From: Micromussa lordhowensis
Taxonomy: Eukaryota > Cnidaria > Anthozoa > Scleractinia > Lobophylliidae
Assembly: GCA_964020085.1 (NCBI GenBank)
Contig: OZ026597.1
Location: forward strand, 23,338,721 to 23,402,720
DNA length: 64,000 nt
Direction: 5' to 3'
Made by a program: the position numbers and the translations under genes. Below are positions 1 to 12,400 of the stretch, piece by piece. Numbering within the stretch: position 1 is the stretch's first letter; every line of letters begins with the position of its first letter. The notes under the pieces are model-generated. The model did not search any database. It worked only from the letters and a program-made list of their open reading frames with translations, and had not been told where the DNA came from.

Positions 1-11
1 TCACTCGGCTA

Positions 12-45
12 TGCGGACACTTATGGAGCCGCAATTTGCAGCAAA
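12..45. repeat. Two short inverted repeats: a 5-bp stem and an 11-bp palindrome (reference copy)
   Basis: TGCGG at 12-16 pairs with CCGCA at 29-33 across a 12-base loop. It is followed directly by TTTGCAGCAAA at 35-45, a 5-bp inverted repeat around a central A. Both recur in most monomers. The stems are short and could arise by chance; repetition 292 times does not by itself show function. Variants that break them are seen, for example GCCGT near 6598 and 9227 and GCATCAAAA near 50407, 53910 and 60916. Confidence 0.5.
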
Positions 46-60
46 ATGTTCTCCTATGTT

Positions 61-75
61 TGCACTTCAAGTGCA
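61..75. repeat. 15-bp palindrome present in every monomer (reference copy)
   Basis: TGCACTTCAAGTGCA is a perfect 7-bp inverted repeat around one central base. It recurs at the same place in almost every monomer. The central base varies without breaking symmetry: C usually, T at about 4661, 5099, 7289 and 7727, and A at about 49997 and 53500. Arm mutations occur but are scattered, for example near 5321, 18459, 35985, 37510 and 60721. A symmetric site repeated every 219 bp could bind a dimeric protein or extrude as a small hairpin. No binding protein can be named from sequence, and it does not match the CENP-B box. Confidence 0.85.
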
Positions 76-153
76 TACTAATTAGGAGATGATGCCATTT
101 GCGCCAGGGTGTTTTTGAAGCCCGTATAGTCGGCCTTCTTTTTTGAGCATTTT

Positions 154-211
154 CCCTTGGTCCCCCCTTGGCAAAATCTCAGAAAATGGCCGATTTAGGT
201 CTCCTTGCCAA
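154..211. repeat. CCCTTGG direct repeat and TTGGCAA/TTGCCAA inverted repeat (reference copy)
   Basis: CCCTTGG occurs twice, at 154-160 and 165-171, flanking the C tract. TTGGCAA at 168-174 can pair with TTGCCAA at 205-211 across about 30 bases. CCTTGG fits the StyI recognition pattern CCWWGG, so a digest should give a 219-bp ladder from most copies. The C6 tract in this block gained one base near 42867, the only such change I found. Confidence 0.5.
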
Positions 212-3200
212 ATTTGTCATCACTCGGCTATGCGGACACTTATGGAGCCGCAATTTGCAGCAAAATGTTCTCCTATGTTTGCACTTCAAGTGCATACTAA
301 TTAGGAGATGATGCCATTTGCGCGAGGGTGTTTTTGAAGCCCGTATAGTCGGCCTACTTTTTTGAGCATTTTCCCTTGGTCCCCCCTTGGCAAAATCTCA
401 GAAAATGGCCGATTTAGGTCTCCTTGCCAAATTTGTCATCACTCGGCTATGCGGACACTTATGGAGCCGCAATTTGCAGCAAAATGTTCTCCTATGTTTG
501 CACTTCAAGTGCATACTAATTAGGAGATGATGCCATTTGCGCCAGGGTGTTTTTGAAGCCCGTATAGTCGGCCTACTTTTTTGAGCATTTTCCCTTGGTC
601 CCCCCTTGGCAAAATCTCAGAAAATGGCCGATTTAGGTCTCCTTGCCAAATTTGTCATCACTCGGCTATGCGGACACTTATGGAGCCGCAATTTGCAGCA
701 AAATGTTCTCCTATGTTTGCACTTCAAGTGCATACTAATTAGGAGATGATGCCATTTGCGCCCGGGTGTTTTTGAAGCCCGTATAGTCGGCCTTCTTTTT
801 TGAGCATTTTCCCTTGGTCCCCCCTTGGCAAAATCTCAGAAAATGGCCGATTTAGGTCTCCTTGCCAAATTTGTCATCACTCGGCTATGCGGACACTTAT
901 GGAGCCGCAATTTGCAGCAAAATGTTCTCCTATGTTTGCACTTCAAGTGCATACTAATTAGGAGATGATGCCATTTGCGCGAGGGTGTTTTTGAAGCCCG
1001 TATAGTCGGCCTACTTTTTTGAGCATTTTCCCTTGGTCCCCCCTTGGCAAAATCTCAGAAAATGGCCGATTTAGGTCTCCTTGCCAAATTTGTCATCACT
1101 CGGCTATGCGGACACTTATGGAGCCGCAATTTGCAGCAAAATGTTCTCCTATGTTTGCACTTCAAGTGCATACTAATTAGGAGATGATGCCATTTGCGCC
1201 AGGGTGTTTTTGAAGCCCGTATAGTCGGCCTACTTTTTTGAGCATTTTCCCTTGGTCCCCCCTTGGCAAAATCTCAGAAAATGGCCGATTTAGGTCTCCT
1301 TGCCAAATTTGTCATCACTCGGCTATGCGGACACTTATGGAGCCGCAATTTGCAGCAAAATGTTCTCCTATGTTTGCACTTCAAGTGCATACTAATTAGG
1401 AGATGATGCCATTTGCGCCAGGGTGTTTTTGAAGCCCGTATAGTCGGCCTACTTTTTTGAGCATTTTCCCTTGGTCCCCCCTTGGCAAAATCTCAGAAAA
1501 TGGCCGATTTAGGTCTCCTTGCCAAATTTGTCATCACTCGGCTATGCGGACACTTATGGAGCCGCAATTTGCAGCAAAATGTTCTCCTATGTTTGCACTT
1601 CAAGTGCATACTAATTAGGAGATGATGCCATTTGCGCCAGGGTGTTTTTGAAGCCCGTATAGTCGGCCTTCTTTTTTGAGCATTTTCCCTTGGTCCCCCC
1701 TTGGCAAAATCTCAGAAAATGGCCGATTTAGGTCTCCTTGCCAAATTTGTCATCACTCGGCTATGCGGACACTTATGGAGCCGCAATTTGCAGCAAAATG
1801 TTCTCCTATGTTTGCACTTCAAGTGCATACTAATTAGGAGATGATGCCATTTGCGCCAGGGTGTTTTTGAAGCCCGTATAGTCGGCCTACTTTTTTGAGC
1901 ATTTTCCCTTGGTCCCCCCTTGGCAAAATCTCAGAAAATGGCCGATTTAGGTCTCCTTGCCAAATTTGTCATCACTCGGCTATGCGGACACTTATGGAGC
2001 CGCAATTTGCAGCAAAATGTTCTCCTATGTTTGCACTTCAAGTGCATACTAATTAGGAGATGATGCCATTTGCGCCAGGGTGTTTTTGAAGCCCGTATAG
2101 TCGGCCTACTTTTTTGAGCATTTTCCCTTGGTCCCCCCTTGGCAAAATCTCAGAAAATGGCCGATTTAGGTCTCCTTGCCAAATTTGTCATCACTCGGCT
2201 ATGCGGACACTTATGGAGCCGCAATTTGCAGCAAAATGTTCTCCTATGTTTGCACTTCAAGTGCATACTAATTAGGAGATGATGCCATTTGCGCCAGGGT
2301 GTTTTTGAAGCCCGTATAGTCGGCCTTCTTTTTTGAGCATTTTCCCTTGGTCCCCCCTTGGCAAAATCTCAGAAAATGGCCGATTTAGGTCTCCTTGCCA
2401 AATTTGTCATCACTCGGCTATGCGGACACTTATGGAGCCGCAATTTGCAGCAAAATGTTCTCCTATGTTTGCACTTCAAGTGCATACTAATTAGGAGATG
2501 ATGCCATTTGCGCGAGGGTGTTTTTGAAGCCCGTATAGTCGGCCTACTTTTTTGAGCATTTTCCCTTGGTCCCCCCTTGGCAAAATCTCAGAAAATGGCC
2601 GATTTAGGTCTCCTTGCCAAATTTGTCATCACTCGGCTATGCGGACACTTATGGAGCCGCAATTTGCAGCAAAATGTTCTCCTATGTTTGCACTTCAAGT
2701 GCATACTAATTAGGAGATGATGCCATTTGCGCCAGGGTGTTTTTGAAGCCCGTATAGTCGGCCTACTTTTTTGAGCATTTTCCCTTGGTCCCCCCTTGGC
2801 AAAATCTCAGAAAATGGCCGATTTAGGTCTCCTTGCCAAATTTGTCATCACTCGGCTATGCGGACACTTATGGAGCCGCAATTTGCAGCAAAATGTTCTC
2901 CTATGTTTGCACTTCAAGTGCATACTAATTAGGAGATGATGCCATTTGCGCCAGGGTGTTTTTGAAGCCCGTATAGTCGGCCTTCTTTTTTGAGCATTTT
3001 CCCTTGGTCCCCCCTTGGCAAAATCTCAGAAAATGGCCGATTTAGGTCTCCTTGCCAAATTTGTCATCACTCGGCTATGCGGACACTTATGGAGCCGCAA
3101 TTTGCAGCAAAATGTTCTCCTATGTTTGCACTTCAAGTGCATACTAATTAGGAGATGATGCCATTTGCGCGAGGGTGTTTTTGAAGCCCGTATAGTCGGC

Positions 3201-4599
3201 CTACTTTTTTGAGCATTTTCCCTTGGTCCCCCCTTGGCAAAATCTCAGAAAATGGCCGATTTAGGTCTCCTTGCCAAATTTGTCATCACTCGGCTATGCG
3301 GACACTTATGGAGCCGCAATTTGCAGCAAAATGTTCTCCTATGTTTGCACTTCAAGTGCATACTAATTAGGAGATGATGCCATTTGCGCCAGGGTGTTTT
3401 TGAAGCCCGTATAGTCGGCCTACTTTTTTGAGCATTTTCCCTTGGTCCCCCCTTGGCAAAATCTCAGAAAATGGCCGATTTAGGTCTCCTTGCCAAATTT
3501 GTCATCACTCGGCTATGCGGACACTTATGGAGCCGCAATTTGCAGCAAAATGTTCTCCTATGTTTGCACTTCAAGTGCATACTAATTAGGAGATGATGCC
3601 ATTTGCGCCAGGGTGTTTTTGAAGCCCGTATAGTCGGCCTTCTTTTTTGAGCATTTTCCCTTGGTCCCCCCTTGGCAAAATCTCAGAAAATGGCCGATTT
3701 AGGTCTCCTTGCCAAATTTGTCATCACTCGGCTATGCGGACACTTATGGAGCCGCAATTTGCAGCAAAATGTTCTCCTATGTTTGCACTTCAAGTGCATA
3801 CTAATTAGGAGATGATGCCATTTGCGCGAGGGTGTTTTTGAAGCCCGTATAGTCGGCCTACTTTTTTGAGCATTTTCCCTTGGTCCCCCCTTGGCAAAAT
3901 CTCAGAAAATGGCCGATTTAGGTCTCCTTGCCAAATTTGTCATCACTCGGCTATGCGGACACTTATGGAGCCGCAATTTGCAGCAAAATGTTCTCCTATG
4001 TTTGCACTTCAAGTGCATACTAATTAGGAGATGATGCCATTTGCGCCAGGGTGTTTTTGAAGCCCGTATAGTCGGCCTACTTTTTTGAGCATTTTCCCTT
4101 GGTCCCCCCTTGGCAAAATCTCAGAAAATGGCCGATTTAGGTCTCCTTGCCAAATTTGTCATCACTCGGCTATGCGGACACTTATGGAGCCGCAATTTGC
4201 AGCAAAATGTTCTCCTATGTTTGCACTTCAAGTGCATACTAATTAGGAGATGATGCCATTTGCGCCAGGGTGTTTTTGAAGCCCGTATAGTCGGCCTTCT
4301 TTTTTGAGCATTTTCCCTTGGTCCCCCCTTGGCAAAATCTCAGAAAATGGCCGATTTAGGTCTCCTTGCCAAATTTGTCATCACTCGGCTATGCGGACAC
4401 TTATGGAGCCGCAATTTGCAGCAAAATGTTCTCCTATGTTTGCACTTCAAGTGCATACTAATTAGGAGATGATGCCATTTGCGCGAGGGTGTTTTTGAAG
4501 CCCGTATAGTCGGCCTACTTTTTTGAGCATTTTCCCTTGGTCCCCCCTTGGCAAAATCTCAGAAAATGGCCGATTTAGGTCTCCTTGCCAAATTTGTCA

Positions 4600-7500
4600 T
4601 CACTCGGCTATGCGGACACTTATGGAGCCGCAATTTGCAGCAAAATGTTCTCCTATGTTTGCACTTTAAGTGCATACTAATTAGGAGATGATGCCATTTG
4701 CGCCAGGGTGTTTTTGAAGCCCGTATAGTCGGCCTACTTTTTTGAGCATTTTCCCTTGGTCCCCCCTTGGCAAAATCTCAGAAAATGGCCGATTTAGGTC
4801 TCCTTGCCAAATTTGTCATCACTCGGCTATGCGGACACTTATGGAGCCGCAATTTGCAGCAAAATGTTCTCCTATGTTTGCACTTCAAGTGCATACTAAT
4901 TAGGAGATGATGCCATTTGCGCGAGGGTGTTTTTGAAGCCCGTATAGTCGGCCTACTTTTTTGAGCATTTTCCCTTGGTCCCCCCTTGGCAAAATCTCAG
5001 AAAATGGCCGATTTAGGTCTCCTTGCCAAATTTGTCATCACTCGGCTATGCGGACACTTATGGAGCCGCAATTTGCAGCAAAATGTTCTCCTATGTTTGC
5101 ACTTTAAGTGCATACTAATTAGGAGATGATGCCATTTGCGCCAGGGTGTTTTTGAAGCCCGTATAGTCGGCCTACTTTTTTGAGCATTTTCCCTTGGTCC
5201 CCCCTTGGCAAAATCTCAGAAAATGGCCGATTTAGGTCTCCTTGCCAAATTTGTCATCACTCGGCTATGCGGACACTTATGGAGCCGCAATTTGCAGCAA
5301 CGTGTTCTCCTATGTTTGCACTTCAAGTACATACTAATTAGGAGATGATGCCATTTGCGCGAGGGTGTTTTTGAAGCCCGTATAGTCGGCCTACTTTTTT
5401 GAGCATTTTCCCTTGGTCCCCCCTTGGCAAAATCTCAGAAAATGGCCGATTTAGGTCTCCTTGCCAAATTTGTCATAACTCGGCTATGCGGACACTTATG
5501 GAGCCGCAATTTGCAGCAAAATGTTCTCCTATGTTTGCACTTCAAGTGCATACTAATTAGGAGATGATGCCATTTGCGCCAGGGTGTTTTTGAAGCCCGT
5601 ATAGTCGGCCTTCTTTTTTGAGCATTTTCCCTTGGTCCCCCCTTGGCAAAATCTCAGAAAATGGCCGATTTAGGTCTCCTTGCCAAATTTGTCATCACTC
5701 GGCTATGCGGACACTTATGGAGCCGCAATTTGCAGCAAAATGTTCTCCTATGTTTGCACTTCAAGTGCATACTAATTAGGAGATGATGCCATTTGCGCGA
5801 GGGTGTTTTTGAAGCCCGTATAGTCGGCCTACTTTTTTGAGCATTTTCCCTTGGTCCCCCCTTGGCAAAATCTCAGAAAATGGCCGATTTAGGTCTCCTT
5901 GCCAAATTTGTCATCACTCGGCTATGCGGACACTTATGGAGCCGCAATTTGCAGCAAAATGTTCTCCTATGTTTGCACTTCAAGTGCATACTAATTAGGA
6001 GATGATGCCATTTGCGCCAGGGTGTTTTTGAAGCCCGTATAGTCGGCCTACTTTTTTGAGCATTTTCCCTTGGTCCCCCCTTGGCAAAATCTCAGAAAAT
6101 GGCCGATTTAGGTCTCCTTGCCAAATTTGTCATCACTCGGCTATGCGGACACTTATGGAGCCGCAATTTGCAGCAAAATGTTCTCCTATGTTTGCACTTC
6201 AAGTGCATACTAATTAGGAGATGATGCCATTTGCGCCAGGGTGTTTTTAAAGCCCGTATAGTCGGCCTTCTTTTTTGAGCATTTTCCCTTGGTCCCCCCT
6301 TGGCAAAATCTCAGAAAATGGCCGATTTAGGTCTCCTTGCCAAATTTGTCATCACTCGGCTATGCGGACACTTATGGAGCCGCAATTTGCAGCAAAATGT
6401 TCTCCTATGTTTGCACTTCAAGTGCATACTTATTAGGACATGATGCCATTTGCGCGAGGGTGTTTTTGAAGCCCGTATAGTCGGCCTACTTTTTTGAGCA
6501 TTTTCCCTTGGTCCCCCCTTGGCAAAATCTCAGAAAATGGCCGATTTAGGTCTCCTTGCCAAATTTGTCATCACTCGGCTATGCGGACACTTATGGAGCC
6601 GTAATTTGCAGCAAAATGTTCTCCTATGTTTGCACTTCAAGTGCATACTAATTAGGAGATGATGCCATTTGCGCCAGGGTGTTTTTAAAGCCCGTATAGT
6701 CGGCCTACTTTTTTGAGCATTTTCCCTTGGTCCCCCCTTGGCAAAATCTCAGAAAATGGCCGATTTAGGTCTCCTTGCCAAATTTGTCATCACTCGGCTA
6801 TGCGGACACTTATGGAGCCGCAATTTGCAGCAAAATGTTCTCCTATGTTTGCACTTCAAGTGCATACTAATTAGGAGATGATGCCATTTGCGCGAGGGTG
6901 TTTTTGAAGCCCGTATAGTCGGCCTACTTTTTTGAGCATTTTCCCTTGGTCCCCCCTTGGCAAAATCTCAGAAAATGGCCGATTTAGGTCTCCTTGCCAA
7001 ATTTGTCATCACTCGGCTATGCGGACACTTATGGAGCCGCAATTTGCAGCAAAATGTTCTCCTATGTTTGCACTTCAAGTGCATACTAATTAGGAGATGA
7101 TGCCATTTGCGCGAGGGTGTTTTTGAAGCCCGTATAGTCGGCCTACTTTTTTGAGCATTTTCCCTTGGTCCCCCCTTGGCAAAATCTCAGAAAATGGCCG
7201 ATTTAGGTCTCCTTGCCAAATTTGTCATCACTCGGCTATGCGGACACTTATGGAGCCGCAATTTGCAGCAAAATGTTCTCCTATGTTTGCACTTTAAGTG
7301 CATACTAATTAGGAGATGATGCCATTTGCGCCAGGGTGTTTTTGAAGCCCGTATAGTCGGCCTACTTTTTTGAGCATTTTCCCTTGGTCCCCCCTTGGCA
7401 AAATCTCAGAAAATGGCCGATTTAGGTCTCCTTGCCAAATTTGTCATCACTCGGCTATGCGGACACTTATGGAGCCGCAATTTGCAGCAAAATGTTCTCC

Positions 7501-9417
7501 TATGTTTGCACTTCAAGTGCATACTAATTAGGAGATGATGCCATTTGCGCGAGGGTGTTTTTGAAGCCCGTATAGTCGGCCTACTTTTTTGAGCATTTTC
7601 CCTTGGTCCCCCCTTGGCAAAATCTCAGAAAATGGCCGATTTAGGTCTCCTTGCCAAATTTGTCATCACTCGGCTATGCGGACACTTATGGAGCCGCGAT
7701 TTGCAGCAAAATGTTCTCCTATGTTTGCACTTTAAGTGCATACTAATTAGGAGATGATGCCATTTGCGCCAGGGTGTTTTTGAAGCCCGTATAGTCGGCC
7801 TACTTTTTTGAGCATTTTCCCTTGGTCCCCCCTTGGCAAAATCTCAGAAAATGGCCGATTTAGGTCTCCTTGCCAAATTTGTCATCACTCGGCTATGCGG
7901 ACACTTATGGAGCCGCAATTTGCAGCAAAATGTTCTCCTATGTTTGCACTTCAAGTACATACTAATTAGGAGATGATGCCATTTGCGCGAGGGTGTTTTT
8001 GAAGCCCGTATAGTCGGCCTACTTTTTTGAGCATTTTCCCTTGGTCCCCCCTTGGCAAAATCTCAGAAAATGGCCGATTTAGGTCTCCTTGCCAAATTTG
8101 TCATAACTCGGCTATGCGGACACTTATGGAGCCGCAATTTGCAGCAAAATGTTCTCCTATGTTTGCACTTCAAGTGCATACTAATTAGGAGATGATGCCA
8201 TTTGCGCCAGGGTGTTTTTGAAGCCCGTATAGTCGGCCTTCTTTTTTGAGCATTTTCCCTTGGTCCCCCCTTGGCAAAATCTCAGAAAATGGCCGATTTA
8301 GGTCTCCTTGCCAAATTTGTCATCACTCGGCTATGCGGACACTTATGGAGCCGCAATTTGCAGCAAAATGTTCTCCTATGTTTGCACTTCAAGTGCATAC
8401 TAATTAGGAGATGATGCCATTTGCGCGAGGGTGTTTTTGAAGCCCGTATAGTCGGCCTACTTTTTTGAGCATTTTCCCTTGGTCCCCCCTTGGCAAAATC
8501 TCAGAAAATGGCCGATTTAGGTCTCCTTGCCAAATTTGTCATCACTCGGCTATGCGGACACTTATGGAGCCGCAATTTGCAGCAAAATGTTCTCCTATGT
8601 TTGCACTTCAAGTGCATACTAATTAGGAGATGATGCCATTTGCGCCAGGGTGTTTTTGAAGCCCGTATAGTCGGCCTACTTTTTTGAGCATTTTCCCTTG
8701 GTCCCCCCTTGGCAAAATCTCAGAAAATGGCCGATTTAGGTCTCCTTGCCAAATTTGTCATCACTCGGCTATGCGGACACTTATGGAGCCGCAATTTGCA
8801 GCAAAATGTTCTCCTATGTTTGCACTTCAAGTGCATACTAATTAGGAGATGATGCCATTTGCGCCAGGGTGTTTTTGAAGCCCGTATAGTCGGCCTTCTT
8901 TTTTGAGCATTTTCCCTTGGTCCCCCCTTGGCAAAATCTCAGAAAATGGCCGATTTAGGTCTCCTTGCCAAATTTGTCATCACTCGGCTATGCGGACACT
9001 TATGGAGCCGCAATTTGCAGCAAAATGTTCTCCTATGTTTGCACTTCAAGTGCATACTAATTAGGAGATGATGCCATTTGCGCGAGGGTGTTTTTGAAGC
9101 CCGTATAGTCGGCCTACTTTTTTGAGCATTTTCCCTTGGTCCCCCCTTGGCAAAATCTCAGAAAATGGCCGATTTAGGTCTCCTTGCCAAATTTGTCATC
9201 ACTCGGCTATGCGGACACTTATGGAGCCGTAATTTGCAGCAAAATGTTCTCCTATGTTTGCACTTCAAGTGCATACTAATTAGGAGATGATGCCATTTGC
9301 GCCAGGGTGTTTTTAAAGCCCGTATAGTCGGCCTACTTTTTTGAGCATTTTCCCTTGGTCCCCCCTTGGCAAAATCTCAGAAAATGGCCGATTTAGGTCT
9401 CCTTGCCAAATTTGTCA
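4600..9417. repeat. Tandem segmental duplication, 12-monomer unit of 2628 bp
   Basis: Rare marks recur exactly 2628 bp apart (12 x 219). The ACTTTAAG variants at 4661 and 5099 recur at 7289 and 7727. CTTCAAGTAC at 5321 recurs at 7949. CATAACT at 5474 recurs at 8102. GCCGT plus the TTTTTAAAG variant near 6600 and 6681 recur near 9228 and 9309. The type string of monomers 22-33 is BABACABCABAA and that of 34-43 is BABACABCAB. Copy 1 is about 4600-7227, and copy 2 runs from 7228 to at least 9309, probably about 9417. Private marks, such as CGTG near 5301 and TTATTAGGACATG near 6430 in copy 1, or GCCGCGATTTG near 7696 in copy 2, show later change or conversion. Confidence 0.9.
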
Positions 9418-12400
9418 TCACTCGGCTATGCGGACACTTATGGAGCCGCAATTTGCAGCAAAATGTTCTCCTATGTTTGCACTTCAAGTGCATACTAATT
9501 AGGAGATGATGCCATTTGCGCCAGGGTGTTTTTGAAGCCCGTATAGTCGGCCTTCTTTTTTGAGCATTTTCCCTTGGCCCCCCCTTGGCAAAATCTCAGA
9601 AAATGGCCGATTTAGGTCTCCTTGCCAAATTTGTCATCACTCGGCTATGCGGACACTTATGGAGCCGCAATTTGCAGCAAAATGTTCTCCTATGTTTGCA
9701 CTTCAAGTGCATACTAACTAGGAGATGATGCCATTTGCGCGAGGGTGTTTTTGAAGCCCGTATAGTCGGCCTACTTTTTTGAGCATTTTCCCTTGGTCCC
9801 CCCTTGGCAAAATCTCAGAAAATGGCCGATTTAGGTCTCCTTGCCAAATTTGTCATCACTCGGCTATGCGGACACTTATCGAGCCGCAATTTGCAGCAAA
9901 ATGTTCTCCTATGTTTGCACTTCAAGTGCATACTAATTAGGAGATGATGCCATTTGCGCCAGGGTGTTTTTGAAGCCCGTATAGTCGGCCTACTTTTTTG
10001 AGCATTTTCCCTTGGTCCCCCCTTGGCAAAATCTCAGAAAATGGCCGATTTAGGTCTCCTTGCCAAATTTGTCATCACTCGGCTATGCGGACACTTATGG
10101 AGCCGCAATTTGCAGCAAAATGTTCTCCTATGTTTGCACTTCAAGTGCATACTAATTAGGAGATGATGCCATTTGCGCCAGGGTGTTTTTGAAGCCCGTA
10201 TAGTCGGCCTTCTTTTTTGAGCATTTTCCCTTGGTCCCCCCTTGGCAAAATCTCAGAAAATGGCCGATTTAGGTCTCCTTGCCAAATTTGTCATCACTCG
10301 GCTATGCGGACACTTATGGAGCCGCAATTTGCAGCAAAATGTTCTCCTATGTTTGCACTTCAAGTGCATACTAATTAAGAGATGATGCCATTTGCGCGAG
10401 GGTGTTTTTGAAGCCCGTATAGTCGGCCTACTTTTTTGAGCAATTTCCCTTGGTCCCCCCTTGGCAAAATCTCAGAAAATGGCCGATTTAGGTCTCCTTG
10501 CCAAATTTGTCATCACTCGGCTATGCGGACACTTATGGAGCCGCAATTTGCAGCAAAATGTTCTCCTATGTTTGCACTTCAAGTGCATACTAATTAGGAG
10601 ATGATGCCATTTGCGCCAGGGTGTTTTTGAAGCCCGTATAGTCGGCCTACTTTTTTGAGCATTTTCCCTTGGTCCCCCCTTGGCAAAATCTCAGAAAATG
10701 GCCGATTTAGGTCTCCTTGCCAAATTTGTCATCACTCGGCTATGCGGACACTTATGGAGCCGCAATTTGCAGCAAAATGTTCTCCTATGTTTGCACTTCA
10801 AGTGCATACTAATTAGGAGATGATGCCATTTGCGCCAGGGTGTTTTTGAAGCCCGTATAGTCGGCCTTCTTTTTTGAGCATTTTCCCTTGGTCCCCCCTT
10901 GGCAAAATCTCAGAAAATGGCCGATTTAGGTCTCCTTGCCAAATTTGTCATCACTCGGCTATGCGGACACTTATGGAGCCGCAATTTGCAGCAAAATGTT
11001 CTCCTATGTTTGCACTTCAAGTGCATACTAATTAGGAGATGATGCCATTTGCGCGAGGGTGTTTTTGAAGCCCGTATAGTCGGCCTACTTTTTTGAGCAT
11101 TTTCCCTTGGTCCCCCCTTGGCAAAATCTCAGAAAATGGCCGATTTAGGTCTCCTTGCCAAATTTGTCATCACTCGGCTATGCGGACACTTATGGAGCCG
11201 CAATTTGCAGCAAAATGTTCTCCTATGTTTGCACTTCAAGTGCATACTAATTAGGAGATGATGCCATTTGCGCCAGGGTGTTTTTGAAGCCCGTATAGTC
11301 GGCCTACTTTTTTGAGCATTTTCCCTTGGTCCCCCCTTGGCAAAATCTCAGAAAATGGCCGATTTAGGTCTCCTTGCCAAATTTGTCATCACTCGGCTAT
11401 GCGGACACTTATGGAGCCGCAATTTGCAGCAAAATGTTCTCCTATGTTTGCACTTCAAGTGCATACTAATTAGGAGATGATGCCATTTGCGCGAGGGTGT
11501 TTTTGAAGCCCGTATAGTCGGCCTACTTTTTTGAGCATTTTCCCTTGGTCCCCCCTTGGCAAAATCTCAGAAAATGGCCGATTTAGGTCTCCTTGCCAAA
11601 TTTGTCATCACTCGGCTATGCGGACACTTATGGAGCCGCAATTTGCAGCAAAATGTTCTCCTATGTTTGCACTTCAAGTGCATACTAATTAGGAGATGAT
11701 GCCATTTGCGCCAGGGTGTTTTTGAAGCCCGTATAGTCGGCCTACTTTTTTGAGCATTTTCCCTTGGTCCCCCCTTGGCAAAATCTCAGAAAATGGCCGA
11801 TTTAGGTCTCCTTGCCAAATTTGTCATCACTCGGCTATGCGGACACTTATGGAGCCGCAATTTGCAGCAAAATGTTCTCCTATGTTTGCACTTCAAGTGC
11901 ATACTAATTAGGAGATGATGCCATTTGCGCCAGGGTGTTTTTGAAGCCCGTATAGTCGGCCTTCTTTTTTGAGCATTTTCCCTTGGTCCCCCCTTGGCAA
12001 AATCTCAGAAAATGGCCGATTTAGGTCTCCTTGCCAAATTTGTCATCACTCGGCTATGCGGACACTTATGGAGCCGCAATTTGCAGCAAAATGTTCTCCT
12101 ATGTTTGCACTTCAAGTGCATACTAATTAAGAGATGATGCCATTTGCGCGAGGGTGTTTTTGAAGCCCGTATAGTCGGCCTACTTTTTTGAGCATTTTCC
12201 CTTGGTCCCCCCTTGGCAAAATCTCAGAAAATGGCCGATTTAGGTCTCCTTGCCAAATTTGTCATCACTCGGCTATGCGGACACTTATGGAGCCGCAATT
12301 TGCAGCAAAATGTTCTCCTATGTTTGCACTTCAAGTGCATACTAATTAGGAGATGATGCCATTTGCGCCAGGGTGTTTTTGAAGCCCGTATAGTCGGCCT

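Larger units (their letters stand above)
1..219. repeat. Reference satellite monomer (type C)
   Basis: This first complete monomer serves as the coordinate frame for the array. It holds a T6 tract near 139-144, a C6 tract at 162-167, a repeated CCCTTGG pair (154-160 and 165-171) and several short inverted repeats described separately. I count 100 G or C in 219 bases. The diagnostic sites are 2 (C here, A in other copies), 85 (G/A), 105 (C/G) and 137 (T here, A in most copies). The unit length is a multiple of three, so each reading frame recurs in register from copy to copy. All six frames nevertheless appear closed: no open frame crosses a whole monomer without a mutation. Seven CpG dinucleotides are present in this copy. 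Confidence 0.95.

Noticed and set aside
61..75. Operator or terminator hairpin
   Set aside because: The palindrome has a one-base centre, too tight for an RNA terminator loop. It has no T run after it and no gene beside it, so I annotate it only as a palindrome.
1..219. CENP-B box in the monomer
   Set aside because: I looked for the essential pattern TTCG....A..CGGG in the reference monomer on both strands and did not see it. CGG occurs at 6-8, 14-16 and 131-133, but without the flanking bases.
1..219. tRNA, 5S rRNA or other RNA gene as the origin of the repeat
   Set aside because: I could not recognise internal A and B box promoter elements, a cloverleaf or 5S-like segments. The T6 tract near 139-144 could resemble a Pol III terminator, but nothing upstream supports a gene.
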